28,683 bases of DNA, taken from a virus. The translations under genes and the position numbers were made by a program. Within the stretch, counting starts at the first letter, position 1. Every line of letters starts with the position of its first letter. Positions 6,781 through 12,813 of the stretch are shown here, in pieces. The notes beneath the pieces were generated by a model. It was given only the letters and a program-made list of their open reading frames with translations. It searched no databases and was not told where the DNA came from. The stretch is taken from the IMG/VR virus record IMGVR_UViG_3300032240_000554, positions 1-28,683 of that record. The stretch is one strand, 5' to 3'.

Positions 6781-7095
6781 ATGGCATCAAAATTAAACAT
6801 CATTAAACAATCTATTGGCAAATTAAACATCGAAAGAAAACTCTGGCTAGCACTTAGCGGATTGGTAGTTGCCGCATCTTTTGTATTATTCCTAGGATGG
6901 AATTCTATACAGGTAAATCATCTTCAATGGGTTTTTGTAACTTTAGGAATTACCGTATCTATGATATGGTGGTTTTGGACTATGCGTCTAATTCGTATAA
7001 TTTTAAACCATCGTCTTACTGAAGTTGAGATATTACAAGAAATCGTCAACGACATTAAAGACATAAAAATTAATGTTGCCAATCTTAACAAATAA
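6781..7095 (+). CDS. Two-helix membrane protein, possible holin-like
   Basis: A 104-aa protein with a basic N-terminus and two predicted transmembrane helices (about residues 21-42 and 47-68) joined by a short loop. A charged C-terminal helix follows (LTEVEILQEIVNDIKDIKINVANL). The size, two helices and charged ends suit a small inner-membrane protein such as a holin or an accessory lysis protein. No lysis gene is adjacent, so this is only a suggestion. The hairpin just upstream would restrict translation to late transcripts. The N-terminus carries a local duplication (KLNI...GKLNIERK). Confidence 0.68.
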   Translation: MASKLNIIKQSIGKLNIERKLWLALSGLVVAASFVLFLGWNSIQVNHLQWVFVTLGITVSMIWWFWTMRLIRIILNHRLTEVEILQEIVNDIKDIKINVANLNK

Positions 7096-7135
7096 ATATT
7101 GACACAGCGTTAACAACCTGTATAATGTTATACAG
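7091..7135 (+). promoter_or_regulatory. Probable dual promoter with a dyad over the -10 box
   Basis: TTGACA (7099-7104) and TATAAT (7121-7126) are perfect hexamers with a 16-base spacer. A late-type AATAAATA (7091-7098) abuts the -35 box. A perfect 8-bp inverted repeat (CTGTATAA 7118-7125, TTATACAG 7128-7135) is centred on the -10 and early transcribed region, as an operator might be. The leader to the ATG at 7216 is about 80 bases and ends in AAAGGAGA. I see no riboswitch in it. Confidence 0.75.
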
Positions 7136-7215
7136 TGGTCTTACATGGCATTCATCCCACTTTAAATACTCTGCATGTCATCAAACTTGCTACTTTACAA
7201 TAAAGGAGACTAGAG

Positions 7216-7722
7216 ATGGCAAATCTTCAACCCGTACAATATAAGTACACATCAACCAAAGAGTACGTCGACGCATTCCCTTGCGCTTATCGCCAATGGC
7301 GAGCTGACTCTCACTGTAATTTGAACCATGGTTACAGTTTTTCAATGAAGTTTTATTTCGGCACAAATGATCTAGACGTTCGTAATTGGGCGGCTGATTA
7401 TGGTGGCCTTAAGGAACTTAAAAAAATACTAGAGGATCAATTTGATCATACTACACTGGTATCACAAGACGATCCGGAACTAGAGTTCTACAAAGAAATG
7501 GAACGCCGTAAGTTGGCTAAACTTACAATCTTGCCTAGAGTAGGATGCGAGTCATTAGCTGATATGCTTTACAAATATGTAAATGGTGTTTATATTCCCG
7601 ATATGTGGGGCGAAGGCGAATCAAAACGCCTATGGTGCTACCGCGTTGAAGTACGTGAGACACAGGCTAATATGGCTTTCCGTGAAGGTCACCGTGAATG
7701 GAATGAAGATCTATTTGCGTAA
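7216..7722 (+). CDS. 6-pyruvoyl/6-carboxy-tetrahydropterin synthase-like protein (QueD family)
   Basis: A 168-aa T-fold protein of the PTPS/QueD superfamily, which makes pterins from 7,8-dihydroneopterin triphosphate (folate/biopterin or queuosine/deazapurine pathways). Matches are the nucleophile region SHCNLNHGYSFSMKFYF (C34), DYGGLKELKKIL (61-72), FDHTTL (H78) and the C-terminal VEVRET (E148). The usual zinc HxH is HGY here (H38, Y40), and the first zinc His is not clear; I believe the HGY form recurs in phage members. It has its own promoter and a good RBS (AAAGGAGA). No queC/queE/queF-like gene is in the window, so it may feed host pterin or 7-deazaguanine synthesis. Confidence 0.82.
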   Translation: MANLQPVQYKYTSTKEYVDAFPCAYRQWRADSHCNLNHGYSFSMKFYFGTNDLDVRNWAADYGGLKELKKILEDQFDHTTLVSQDDPELEFYKEMERRKLAKLTILPRVGCESLADMLYKYVNGVYIPDMWGEGESKRLWCYRVEVRETQANMAFREGHREWNEDLFA

Positions 7723-7876
7723 ACTTTGGAGACTATGGGCCAAGGCCCTAGGAGAAAAAGCAGGCAGTACAGATTCAGAAGCGGATCTTATTGCTTGCTT
7801 TCGTACATTTATTGTGTTATCATATATTGTAACAAACTGCTTTATTATAGCAGGCGTTATTCGACACTGGAATTAA
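7703..7876 (+). CDS. Small single-helix membrane protein
   Basis: A 57-aa protein. The frame opens at 7583, but the ATG at 7703 overlaps the PTPS gene by only 20 bases and gives a compact product beginning MKIYLRKLWRLWAKALGEKAG. A basic amphipathic N-terminus precedes one membrane helix (about 34-53, RTFIVLSYIVTNCFIIAGVI), and the protein ends IRHWN. The RTF-IVL...NCFIIAGVIRHW signature is one I recognise from small proteins in many phages of aquatic bacteria. Inner-membrane location is likely; the role is unknown. Confidence 0.68.
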   Translation: MKIYLRKLWRLWAKALGEKAGSTDSEADLIACFRTFIVLSYIVTNCFIIAGVIRHWN

Positions 7877-7877
7877 A

Positions 7878-8024
7878 ATGAACTTAACAGATAAAGATTG
7901 GTTAGAAAAAGTAACCGTAGCATATAAAGTATACTCAGAGCAGGTAGGTCCTAAGTTAGAAATTGAATACTTTGTTGCCTGGTTATACAGACAATATGGT
8001 ATCGTACAACCAGAGAAAAAATAA
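7878..8024 (+). CDS. Very small hypothetical protein
   Basis: A 48-codon gene starting one base after the previous stop and ending one base before the oxygenase ATG. The product (MNLTDKDWLEKVTVAYKVYS..., then EIEYFVAWLYRQYGIV) is two short amphipathic helices. No gap is left on either side and the codon use looks normal. The pattern is familiar from phage genomes, where it is unassigned. Confidence 0.6.
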   Translation: MNLTDKDWLEKVTVAYKVYSEQVGPKLEIEYFVAWLYRQYGIVQPEKK

Positions 8025-8025
8025 T

Positions 8026-8607
8026 ATGGAAGATTTTATTAAAGTTTGGCCAGGTAAAGGTACTCCAGAATTTTGTCAAAGCGTTATAGATGCTTTTGAA
8101 GAAATTACCTCAAATCCAGAATTAGCACACTTGGTACACAATAATGCCACGCAATTTAGCAACGGTGTATTAGGTAGAAAAGATACCGCTATCTTTTTAG
8201 AAACTAATGAATTTAAAAAGCATGATCTATGTACCCCATTGCTGTACCTTATACACGACTGTTTAATGGAATACATAGAAGAGTTTAGTCAACTCAAAGA
8301 TGTAGCACTTACCAATAGGTGTAATCTTAAAATACAAAAAACCACAGCCAAAGGCGGATACCATCATTGGCATTATGAAACACTAGCAGGCACAGATTCA
8401 TACAGTAGAGAACTAACGTGGATGGTATATCTAAATGATATGCCCGACGGTGAAGCTGAAACAGAATTCTTATACCAGGCTAGAAAAGTTAAACCTACAC
8501 AAGGTACCGTGGTAATTTGGCCTGCCGGAATGACACACGTTCACCGTGGAAATACTGTTTATACTAAAGACAAATATATTGCCACAGGGTGGTGGTACAA
8601 AACCTAA
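8026..8607 (+). CDS. 2-oxoglutarate/Fe(II)-dependent oxygenase (prolyl-4-hydroxylase-like)
   Basis: A 193-aa protein of the double-stranded beta-helix oxygenase superfamily, predicted to hydroxylate a peptide, base or metabolite using 2-oxoglutarate and O2. The proposed iron ligands are H116 and E118 in HHWHYE (an HxE variant of the usual HxD) and H173 in THVHRG. K183 is the likely 2-oxoglutarate contact. WMVYLNDMPDGEAETEFLY and VVIWPAGMTHVHRG are the family's core strands. The ATG at 8026 follows the previous stop by one base; an in-frame upstream start at 7963 would overlap the 48-codon gene. The genome also encodes about 1,000 residues of collagen-like sequence, but these have Pro mainly in the X position. 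Whether that is the substrate is unknown. Confidence 0.85.
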   Translation: MEDFIKVWPGKGTPEFCQSVIDAFEEITSNPELAHLVHNNATQFSNGVLGRKDTAIFLETNEFKKHDLCTPLLYLIHDCLMEYIEEFSQLKDVALTNRCNLKIQKTTAKGGYHHWHYETLAGTDSYSRELTWMVYLNDMPDGEAETEFLYQARKVKPTQGTVVIWPAGMTHVHRGNTVYTKDKYIATGWWYKT

Positions 8608-8620
8608 TAGGATATATATC

Positions 8621-8794
8621 ATGGAAGAAACTAAACGCTGGACTATTACAACTGAAGAAGATCCAGAAACTGGAGATATTATTTTACCCTTGCCCCAAGA
8701 CTTGTTAGATTTACAAGGATGGAAGGAAGGTGATACATTAGAGTGGACTGACAAAGGAAATGGATCATGGACTATATCGAAGATAGCAACATGA
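8621..8794 (+). CDS. Small AbrB-like-fold candidate protein
   Basis: A 57-aa protein whose ATG follows AATAGGATATATATC. The frame is open from 8546, but that would run into the oxygenase gene. The sequence (WTITTEEDPETGDIILPLPQDLLDLQGWKEGDTLEWTDKGNGSWTISK) has the strand-turn-LPxDLL-GWKEGDTLEW layout of SpoVT/AbrB-type swapped-hairpin domains. These are often DNA-binding antitoxins or regulators. I infer the fold and do not claim a regulator role. It overlaps the next gene. Confidence 0.65.
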   Translation: MEETKRWTITTEEDPETGDIILPLPQDLLDLQGWKEGDTLEWTDKGNGSWTISKIAT

Positions 8795-9060
8795 GCCACG
8801 GTGTTATTGCTCAGGAAGTTGGCCAGGCATTTCTAGAAATGTTTGTTATAGATAAGCCAAAACCTACACCTGTGCTATCAGTAACTAGCCCTCCTGAAAA
8901 TAACATTGTATTTCATACAGGTAAAACTGAAGTTTTAAAAGTTACCGAAGATGGATTTTATGTTAGGGGAGTAAAGGTTCCTGTAGACGACAAAGAAGCA
9001 GCCTCTGTGTACAAGGCATTTAAAGAGTTTTTAGTTTATCATGCACTTACAAGGAATTAA
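8767..9060 (+). CDS. Conserved small phage protein
   Basis: Up to 97 aa. The ATG at 8767 has AAAGGAAA about 8 bases upstream. The ATG at 8791 makes an ATGA overlap with the previous gene and gives 89 aa starting MSHGVIAQEVGQAFLEMF; I cannot decide between them. The middle (IVFHTGKTEVLKVTEDGFYVRGVKVPVDDKEA) looks like a beta-sheet segment of the kind found in fibre or baseplate-related proteins. A helix (SVYKAFKEFLVYHAL) follows. Function unknown. Confidence 0.65.
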   Translation: MDYIEDSNMSHGVIAQEVGQAFLEMFVIDKPKPTPVLSVTSPPENNIVFHTGKTEVLKVTEDGFYVRGVKVPVDDKEAASVYKAFKEFLVYHALTRN

Positions 9061-9061
9061 T

Positions 9062-9238
9062 ATGAATCAATTTAGAAATTGGTACGTTCGCAACCAGGAT
9101 GCGATCACATGGTTTATTATTGGATGGGTATCACTTAGCTGTATTAATAGTTTGTCCAAAGGTGATTATATGTGGGCTATCTTTGACGCCTTTATTGTCT
9201 TTGCTAATTATAAACTTAGAAATATAAGATTATCATGA
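9062..9238 (+). CDS. Small membrane protein
   Basis: A 58-aa protein starting one base after the previous stop codon, with AAGGAA upstream. The start at 9041 is possible but would overlap more. Hydrophobic segments (ITWFIIGWVSLSCI, about 16-30, and YMWAIFDAFIVFANY, about 43-56) suggest two short membrane helices, with a positively charged N-terminus and loop. It overlaps the nucleotidyltransferase ATG by 4 bases (ATGA). Its partners and function are unknown. Confidence 0.62.
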   Translation: MNQFRNWYVRNQDAITWFIIGWVSLSCINSLSKGDYMWAIFDAFIVFANYKLRNIRLS

Positions 9239-9720
9239 AAATAGGATTTAACTGTAGTAGTTTTGATTTACTCCACGCTGGACATGTTACCATGCTCAAA
9301 ATGGAAAAAGATTTATGCGACTACTTAAAAGTTGCCCTACAGGTAGATCCTACTATTGATCGTCCAGGAACTAAAAATAAACCTGTTCAAAGTGTATATG
9401 AACGTTATGTTCAACTTCAGGCATGTAAGTATGTTGACGAGATTTTGGTCTATGAGACCGAATTAGATCTACTTAATTTATTACAAACACAGACTATCCA
9501 TATCCGTTTTCTCAGTGAAGAATATTTAAACAGAGACTTTACCGGAAAACAGTATTGCCTGAATAACGGCATAGAATTACATTACCATAAGAGACAGCAT
9601 CAGTATAGCAGTTCCGAACTACGTAATAGAGTATATCAACTTGAGTTGACAAAAGCACAAGATTCAAGTATAATAAATGTACCACAACATAGTACAGAGC
9701 TCTTAAACAAATACAAATGA
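9235..9720 (+). CDS. TagD-like nucleotidyltransferase (cytidylyltransferase family)
   Basis: A 161-aa member of the HxGH nucleotidyltransferase superfamily. It has FDLLHAGHVTML (HAGH at 14-17) after the first strand, DPTIDRP (38-44), the conserved ERYVQLQACKYVDE core, and a YSSSELR block (124-130) equivalent to the ISSTxxR signature that holds the triphosphate. The likely reaction joins CTP (or ATP) to a phosphorylated sugar or alcohol, releasing pyrophosphate. Substrates such as glycerol-3-phosphate or a heptose phosphate cannot be told from the sequence. About 17 kb downstream is a paralogue (26330-26794). The last 80 bases of this gene also carry a promoter for the next gene. Confidence 0.88.
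   Translation: MKIGFNCSSFDLLHAGHVTMLKMEKDLCDYLKVALQVDPTIDRPGTKNKPVQSVYERYVQLQACKYVDEILVYETELDLLNLLQTQTIHIRFLSEEYLNRDFTGKQYCLNNGIELHYHKRQHQYSSSELRNRVYQLELTKAQDSSIINVPQHSTELLNKYK
9646..9674 (+). promoter_or_regulatory. Consensus sigma70-type promoter inside a coding sequence
   Basis: TTGACA (9646-9651) and TATAAT (9669-9674) match the consensus perfectly with a 17-base spacer, inside the last codons of the nucleotidyltransferase gene. The start site would fall near 9681, about 36 bases before the ATG at 9717, so it could drive the 154-aa gene and the UvdE gene. Since the bases are also coding, chance cannot be excluded. Confidence 0.65.
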
Positions 9721-10181
9721 AAAAGATTTATTATGAAAAAATTGGCCGTAAGTATGTTCCTGTCGCAGAATACGATAGCACGTATTTGGATAGTTTTCCA
9801 AAAGGTAATCACTTGGTTATGTGTTATCCCGGAGGCCAGTCTCGCCGCTTTAATATTGATCCTAATTATGCAGCAATGATTGCCGCAGGGCGTGTAGCAG
9901 AGGACGCTATTAGTAAAGCTGTGGTTAAGGCTAGTGAGATGCGCCCACACAAAAAACCTATTACAGAAAAACAACGTAAGGCTTGGGAAAATCTTGCTAA
10001 AGAGTTCGGTGATGATAGGTACTATGTTGAAATTCCTAGTGCTAGAGAAATTGCTGAAGAAGGTGTTAAGGCAATGTCAATAGAGGCAGAAACTCTTATG
10101 AAAAACAAAAGTGTTCGTAAAGCCTACGATCATTTTATTTTAATGTGTGAACTAAGTAAAGAAAAAGAAAATCATGTCTAA
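9717..10181 (+). CDS. Conserved phage hypothetical protein
   Basis: A 154-aa protein overlapping the previous gene by 4 bases. A beta-rich N-terminus (KKIYYEKIGRKYVPVAEYDSTYLDSFPKGNHLVMCYPGG) leads to a helical middle containing AGRVAEDAISKAVVKASEMRP and KPITEKQRKAWENLAKEFGDDRYY. A charged helical C-terminus follows. The KPLTEKQRKAWE-like block is a recurring phage motif without known function. It overlaps the UvdE gene by 8 bases, which suggests joint expression, possibly from the promoter at 9646. Confidence 0.68.
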   Translation: MKKIYYEKIGRKYVPVAEYDSTYLDSFPKGNHLVMCYPGGQSRRFNIDPNYAAMIAAGRVAEDAISKAVVKASEMRPHKKPITEKQRKAWENLAKEFGDDRYYVEIPSAREIAEEGVKAMSIEAETLMKNKSVRKAYDHFILMCELSKEKENHV

Positions 10182-11199
10182 AATTGGTTTTGCGTGTAAA
10201 TGGATTGACAATCCCGATCAAGTTAACGGTATTAAACCTACCGATGATGCTAAAAAATATAATACAAGTGGCACAACAGTTGCCTGGTTAAATAGACAAA
10301 CAAGGGATGTTGCCGAGCAAAAGCTCTGGGACATTATGGTAGATAATATTGAAAGCACTAAATTGTTAGTGGAAAGAGTAGGAAAACTTAATGAAAATCT
10401 TAGGATGGTGCGTCTTAGCAGTGATCTGCTACCTGTGTATACCCAACGTGATTGGAGTTATTTTTGGCGCCGTAATGATGTTATTGACTATTGTTCTAAA
10501 AATTTTAAGTCTGTTGGCGACAGTGCTAGGGACAATAATGTTAGGCTTAGCTTCCATCCTGGACAGTTTACTGTCTTGGCCAGTGACAATCCCGACATTG
10601 TCGACCGCAGTATAGAGGAATTTGAATATCATGCCGATATGGTACGCTGGATGGGATACGGAAAGTCGTTCCAAGACTTTAAGGTCAATGTACACATATC
10701 AGGTAGATCCGGCCCCGCCGGTATCAAAGCAGTTATCCCAAGACTCAGCCCCGAAGCAAGAAACTGCATTACAATCGAAAACGACGAAATCTCGTGGGGC
10801 ATCAACTCAAGTCTCGAGCTCGTCAACGATCTCGCTTTGGTGTTAGACATACACCATCATTGGATACACACAGGAGAATATATAGATGCAAATGATGACC
10901 GTGTTAAAAGGATTATTGATAGTTGGCGCGGTGTGCGCCCTGTTATACATTACTCCGTTAGTCGTGAGGATGTACTTGTCGGCCATTCCGGACACGACCG
11001 CCCCGCTCTTGTTCCGTTAATGGAAAGCGGACACAAAAAAGGAAAGCTCAGAGCACATTCTGACTTCTATTGGAATAAATCCGTGAACGAATGGGCTTTG
11101 AGCTTTCTAGATCAATTTGACATTATGGCCGAATCAAAAGGCAAAAATCTCTCAAGTTTTGCCTTGTACGAACAAGCTAAACAGTTAAATTATTTTTAA
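10174..11199 (+). CDS. UV damage endonuclease (UvdE/UvsE-like)
   Basis: A 341-aa TIM-barrel endonuclease that would nick DNA immediately 5' of UV photoproducts to start alternative excision repair. Family signatures in order: VRLSSDLLPVYT (79-90), LSFHPGQF (125-132, H128), EYHADMVRWMG (151-161), NVHISG (172-177), CITIENDEISWG (198-209, E202), LVLDIHHHWIHTGEY (222-236), VIHYSVSRED (257-266), and AHSDFYW (294-300). The His/Glu/Asp metal ligands that bind two to three divalent ions are present, and the length fits bacterial UvsE. The UV repair role fits sunlit water. The gene ends tail-to-tail with a minus-strand gene, sharing TTAA. Confidence 0.93.
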   Translation: MSKIGFACKWIDNPDQVNGIKPTDDAKKYNTSGTTVAWLNRQTRDVAEQKLWDIMVDNIESTKLLVERVGKLNENLRMVRLSSDLLPVYTQRDWSYFWRRNDVIDYCSKNFKSVGDSARDNNVRLSFHPGQFTVLASDNPDIVDRSIEEFEYHADMVRWMGYGKSFQDFKVNVHISGRSGPAGIKAVIPRLSPEARNCITIENDEISWGINSSLELVNDLALVLDIHHHWIHTGEYIDANDDRVKRIIDSWRGVRPVIHYSVSREDVLVGHSGHDRPALVPLMESGHKKGKLRAHSDFYWNKSVNEWALSFLDQFDIMAESKGKNLSSFALYEQAKQLNYF

Positions 11200-11501
11200 G
11201 AAGAATAAGTTTCTTCGTGTAATAATATAATTCCGTTATCTTTGTTATGTTGATCTCTAGAGGCATGCCATTGCTGTAATGCTTCGTCATGCCACCATTG
11301 ATCAACTGCCTGCCTTGATTCCCACTCACTGGTTACAGTCATAACCAGTGTTCCAATGCCTTCTCTAGAAGTTTTAATCCATAGCTTAGGCTTAGAGTAT
11401 GTTTCATCCAAATGTGTTCGAACTTCCTGGGTAGTACTTTCAAACGCCCACGGAACTGCTTTAGATGGCCTAGACCATTGTTGTTTGGTAAAAAAAGACA
11501 T
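11196..11501 (-). CDS. Small hypothetical protein, minus strand, late-type promoter
   Basis: A 101-aa protein on the minus strand, rich in Trp and charged residues. The pattern IGTLVMTVTSEWESRQAVDQWWHDEALQQWHASRDQHN, a strand followed by a helix with repeated Trp/His, recalls dimeric alpha-beta barrel (ABM/EthD-like) folds; this is a weak inference. The ATG has GAGGAA upstream and a late promoter-like GATAAATA at 11526-11533. Its stop codon overlaps the UvdE stop. The strand switch and dedicated promoter support a real gene. Confidence 0.65.
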   Translation of the reverse strand: MSFFTKQQWSRPSKAVPWAFESTTQEVRTHLDETYSKPKLWIKTSREGIGTLVMTVTSEWESRQAVDQWWHDEALQQWHASRDQHNKDNGIILLHEETYSS

Positions 11502-11525
11502 TATTATTTCCTCAATTGTTTAAAT

Positions 11526-11533
11526 TATTTATC
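11526..11533 (-). promoter_or_regulatory. T4-type late promoter for the 101-aa minus-strand gene
   Basis: Read on the minus strand, GATAAATA matches TATAAATA at 7 of 8 positions. A T4 late start six bases downstream would be at 11520. That leaves a 19-base leader with the ribosome-binding site GAGGAA and the ATG at 11501. No matching -35 box is visible, as expected for a T4 late promoter. Confidence 0.6.
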
Positions 11534-11542
11534 TAAACAGTT

Positions 11543-11881
11543 TTAGGCTTTCTTTGTTACTTTTCTTGCGGCTGGCTTTTTAGTAACAGTCTTTTTAGCG
11601 GCGGCCTTAGGGGCTGCTTTTTTTGCGGCTGGTTTTTCTGCTTTTGGCGCACGTGGTTTACGTGGTGCTTTAGCAGGAGCTTCGACAACAGCTTCAACAA
11701 CAGCTTCAACAACCGGTGTTGTTTCAACAACAGCTTCTACTGTAGGAGCAGGAGTAGGTTCAGCAACTGGTGGTGTTTCTACTTTATAAGGAGCAACTTC
11801 AGGTGAAGCCACTTCAGATTTACGAATAAAGAACCAGTATAAAGCACCGGCTAAAACTACAAGAGCGATAATAATTTCCAT
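11543..11881 (-). CDS. Membrane-anchored protein with a histone-H1-like basic tail
   Basis: A 112-aa minus-strand protein in three parts: an N-terminal membrane helix (about 3-18, IIIALVVLAGALYWFF); an acidic Pro/Val/Glu-rich linker with repeats of about 6 residues (about 22-70, e.g. VVEAVVEAVVEAP); and a 42-residue tail of Lys/Arg, Ala and Pro with 17 basic residues and one acidic (KPRAPKAEKPAAKKAAPK...). The tail looks like eukaryotic histone H1 and bacterial H1-like proteins that bind DNA without sequence specificity. A cytoplasmic tail would tie DNA to the membrane. The RBS is AAAGGA, and a weak late promoter lies at 11913-11920. Low complexity makes homology unreliable. Confidence 0.7.
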   Translation of the reverse strand: MEIIIALVVLAGALYWFFIRKSEVASPEVAPYKVETPPVAEPTPAPTVEAVVETTPVVEAVVEAVVEAPAKAPRKPRAPKAEKPAAKKAAPKAAAKKTVTKKPAARKVTKKA

Positions 11882-11912
11882 TTTTAATTTTCCTTTAAGA
11901 AATATGTACGTT

Positions 11913-11932
11913 TATTTAACCTCGAATAAATA
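11913..11932. promoter_or_regulatory. Divergent late-type promoter pair
   Basis: On the plus strand AATAAATA (11925-11932) differs from TATAAATA by one base. Its T4-type +1 falls at 11938, exactly the A of the sod ATG. On the minus strand GTTAAATA (11913-11920) is a weaker 6-of-8 match and would give +1 at about 11907, 26 bases before the 112-aa gene's ATG at 11881. The two face outward from a 55-base gap. Confidence 0.55.
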
Positions 11933-11937
11933 TCAGT

Positions 11938-12510
11938 ATGCAAAAAACGTTACCTGAACTGAAACAACTGATTGTCGAAGCAGAGACTAGAAAAGAAAAA
12001 CTAGTACTCGAAAAACTACCTTACGACAAAAAAAGCCTAGAACCTGTGATGAGTAAAGCAACGCTAGACTATCATTACAGCACACTAGCAAAGGCCTATG
12101 TAGATCGTTATAACTCCGGCGAAGGCGATTCTAATTTTAACGAAGCGGGTGCTTTTTTACATAACTTATTCTTTCCACAACTTAATGTTCCAAGCGGTAG
12201 TAATCATCCATTTGGAGCTAGTGCTGAATTTATAGACAAGCATTTTAAAGGTGGACTTGAAGAAGTAAAAGACCAGTTTGAGCAGATTGCCATGACTATA
12301 CAGGGCAGTGGTTGGGTATATCTAGCTCGCAATGGTAAAATAAAAACCATCACAAACCATGCTATCAGACAAGATATTATACTATTAATAGATTGGTGGG
12401 AACACGCATGGGCGCTTGATTACCAAGCTGATAAAAGAAAATACCTAAAAAATATCTGGAGGACAATTAACTGGTCAGTTATTAACGACAGGTTAAATTT
12501 ATCAAAATAA
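11938..12510 (+). CDS. Fe/Mn-type superoxide dismutase
   Basis: A 190-aa SodA/SodB-family enzyme that would convert superoxide to H2O2 and O2. Metal ligands: H46 (ATLDYHYSTL), H75 (GAFLHNLFFP), and D152 and H156 (LIDWWEHAWALDY). Active-site Tyr34 corresponds to Y54. LPYDKKSLEPVMS is the expected N-terminal block, preceded by a 26-residue extension. Oddities: E. coli FeSOD His30/His31 correspond to L50/A51, the FeSOD Gln69 site is G71, and the MnSOD Gln146 site holds H141. The metal may therefore be Fe, Mn or either. No Shine-Dalgarno precedes the ATG, and a late promoter predicts a leaderless mRNA. Confidence 0.9.
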   Translation: MQKTLPELKQLIVEAETRKEKLVLEKLPYDKKSLEPVMSKATLDYHYSTLAKAYVDRYNSGEGDSNFNEAGAFLHNLFFPQLNVPSGSNHPFGASAEFIDKHFKGGLEEVKDQFEQIAMTIQGSGWVYLARNGKIKTITNHAIRQDIILLIDWWEHAWALDYQADKRKYLKNIWRTINWSVINDRLNLSK

Positions 12511-12546
12511 CCTGTAAACAACACATTTCCGTATATGGAGACTAAA

Positions 12547-12771
12547 ATGCCTAACAATCCAACCACTGATTTTGTAGTGGAAGAACTAAAAATTGAAGAT
12601 AGCGACACCGGCCCTGATGATTTCCAATTTGTAATTGGGCCCGATGGCGAATTAAAAAGTATGACAATTCCCCAACATTTAATGGACGATCCTCCAGAGG
12701 AAGTACAATGTATACTATCATTATTTGGAATTGACGATATTAACGACCTAGACGATAGGATATTACATTAG
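12547..12771 (+). CDS. Small acidic hypothetical protein
   Basis: A 74-aa, strongly acidic protein (MPNNPTTDFVVEELKIEDSDTG..., then FQFVIGPDGELKSMTIPQHLMDDPPEEVQCILSLFGIDDIND). The frame is open from 12535, but GGAG at 12537-12540 is 6 bases before the ATG at 12547, so that start is chosen. The GPDGELKSMTIPxxLM block suggests a beta strand-turn-helix. No family recognised. It ends just before the late promoter of the fibre cluster. Confidence 0.66.
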   Translation: MPNNPTTDFVVEELKIEDSDTGPDDFQFVIGPDGELKSMTIPQHLMDDPPEEVQCILSLFGIDDINDLDDRILH

Positions 12772-12779
12772 AAATAAGC

Positions 12780-12799
12780 AATAAATACACTATAAAACT
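12780..12799 (+). promoter_or_regulatory. T4-type late promoter for the first fibre gene
   Basis: AATAAATA (12780-12787) matches TATAAATA at 7 of 8 positions. The following bases continue to ...CACTATAAAACT, and over 19 bases 18 are identical to the element at 18490-18508. A T4-type start would be at 12793, leaving a 21-base leader with no strong ribosome-binding site before the ATG at 12814. Confidence 0.68.
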
Positions 12800-12813
12800 C
12801 TATAAAGACGATC

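Noticed and set aside
7127-7215. preQ1-type riboswitch in the leader of the PTPS-like gene
   Set aside because: I looked for the compact preQ1 pseudoknot pattern and did not find it; only short, weak stems are visible.
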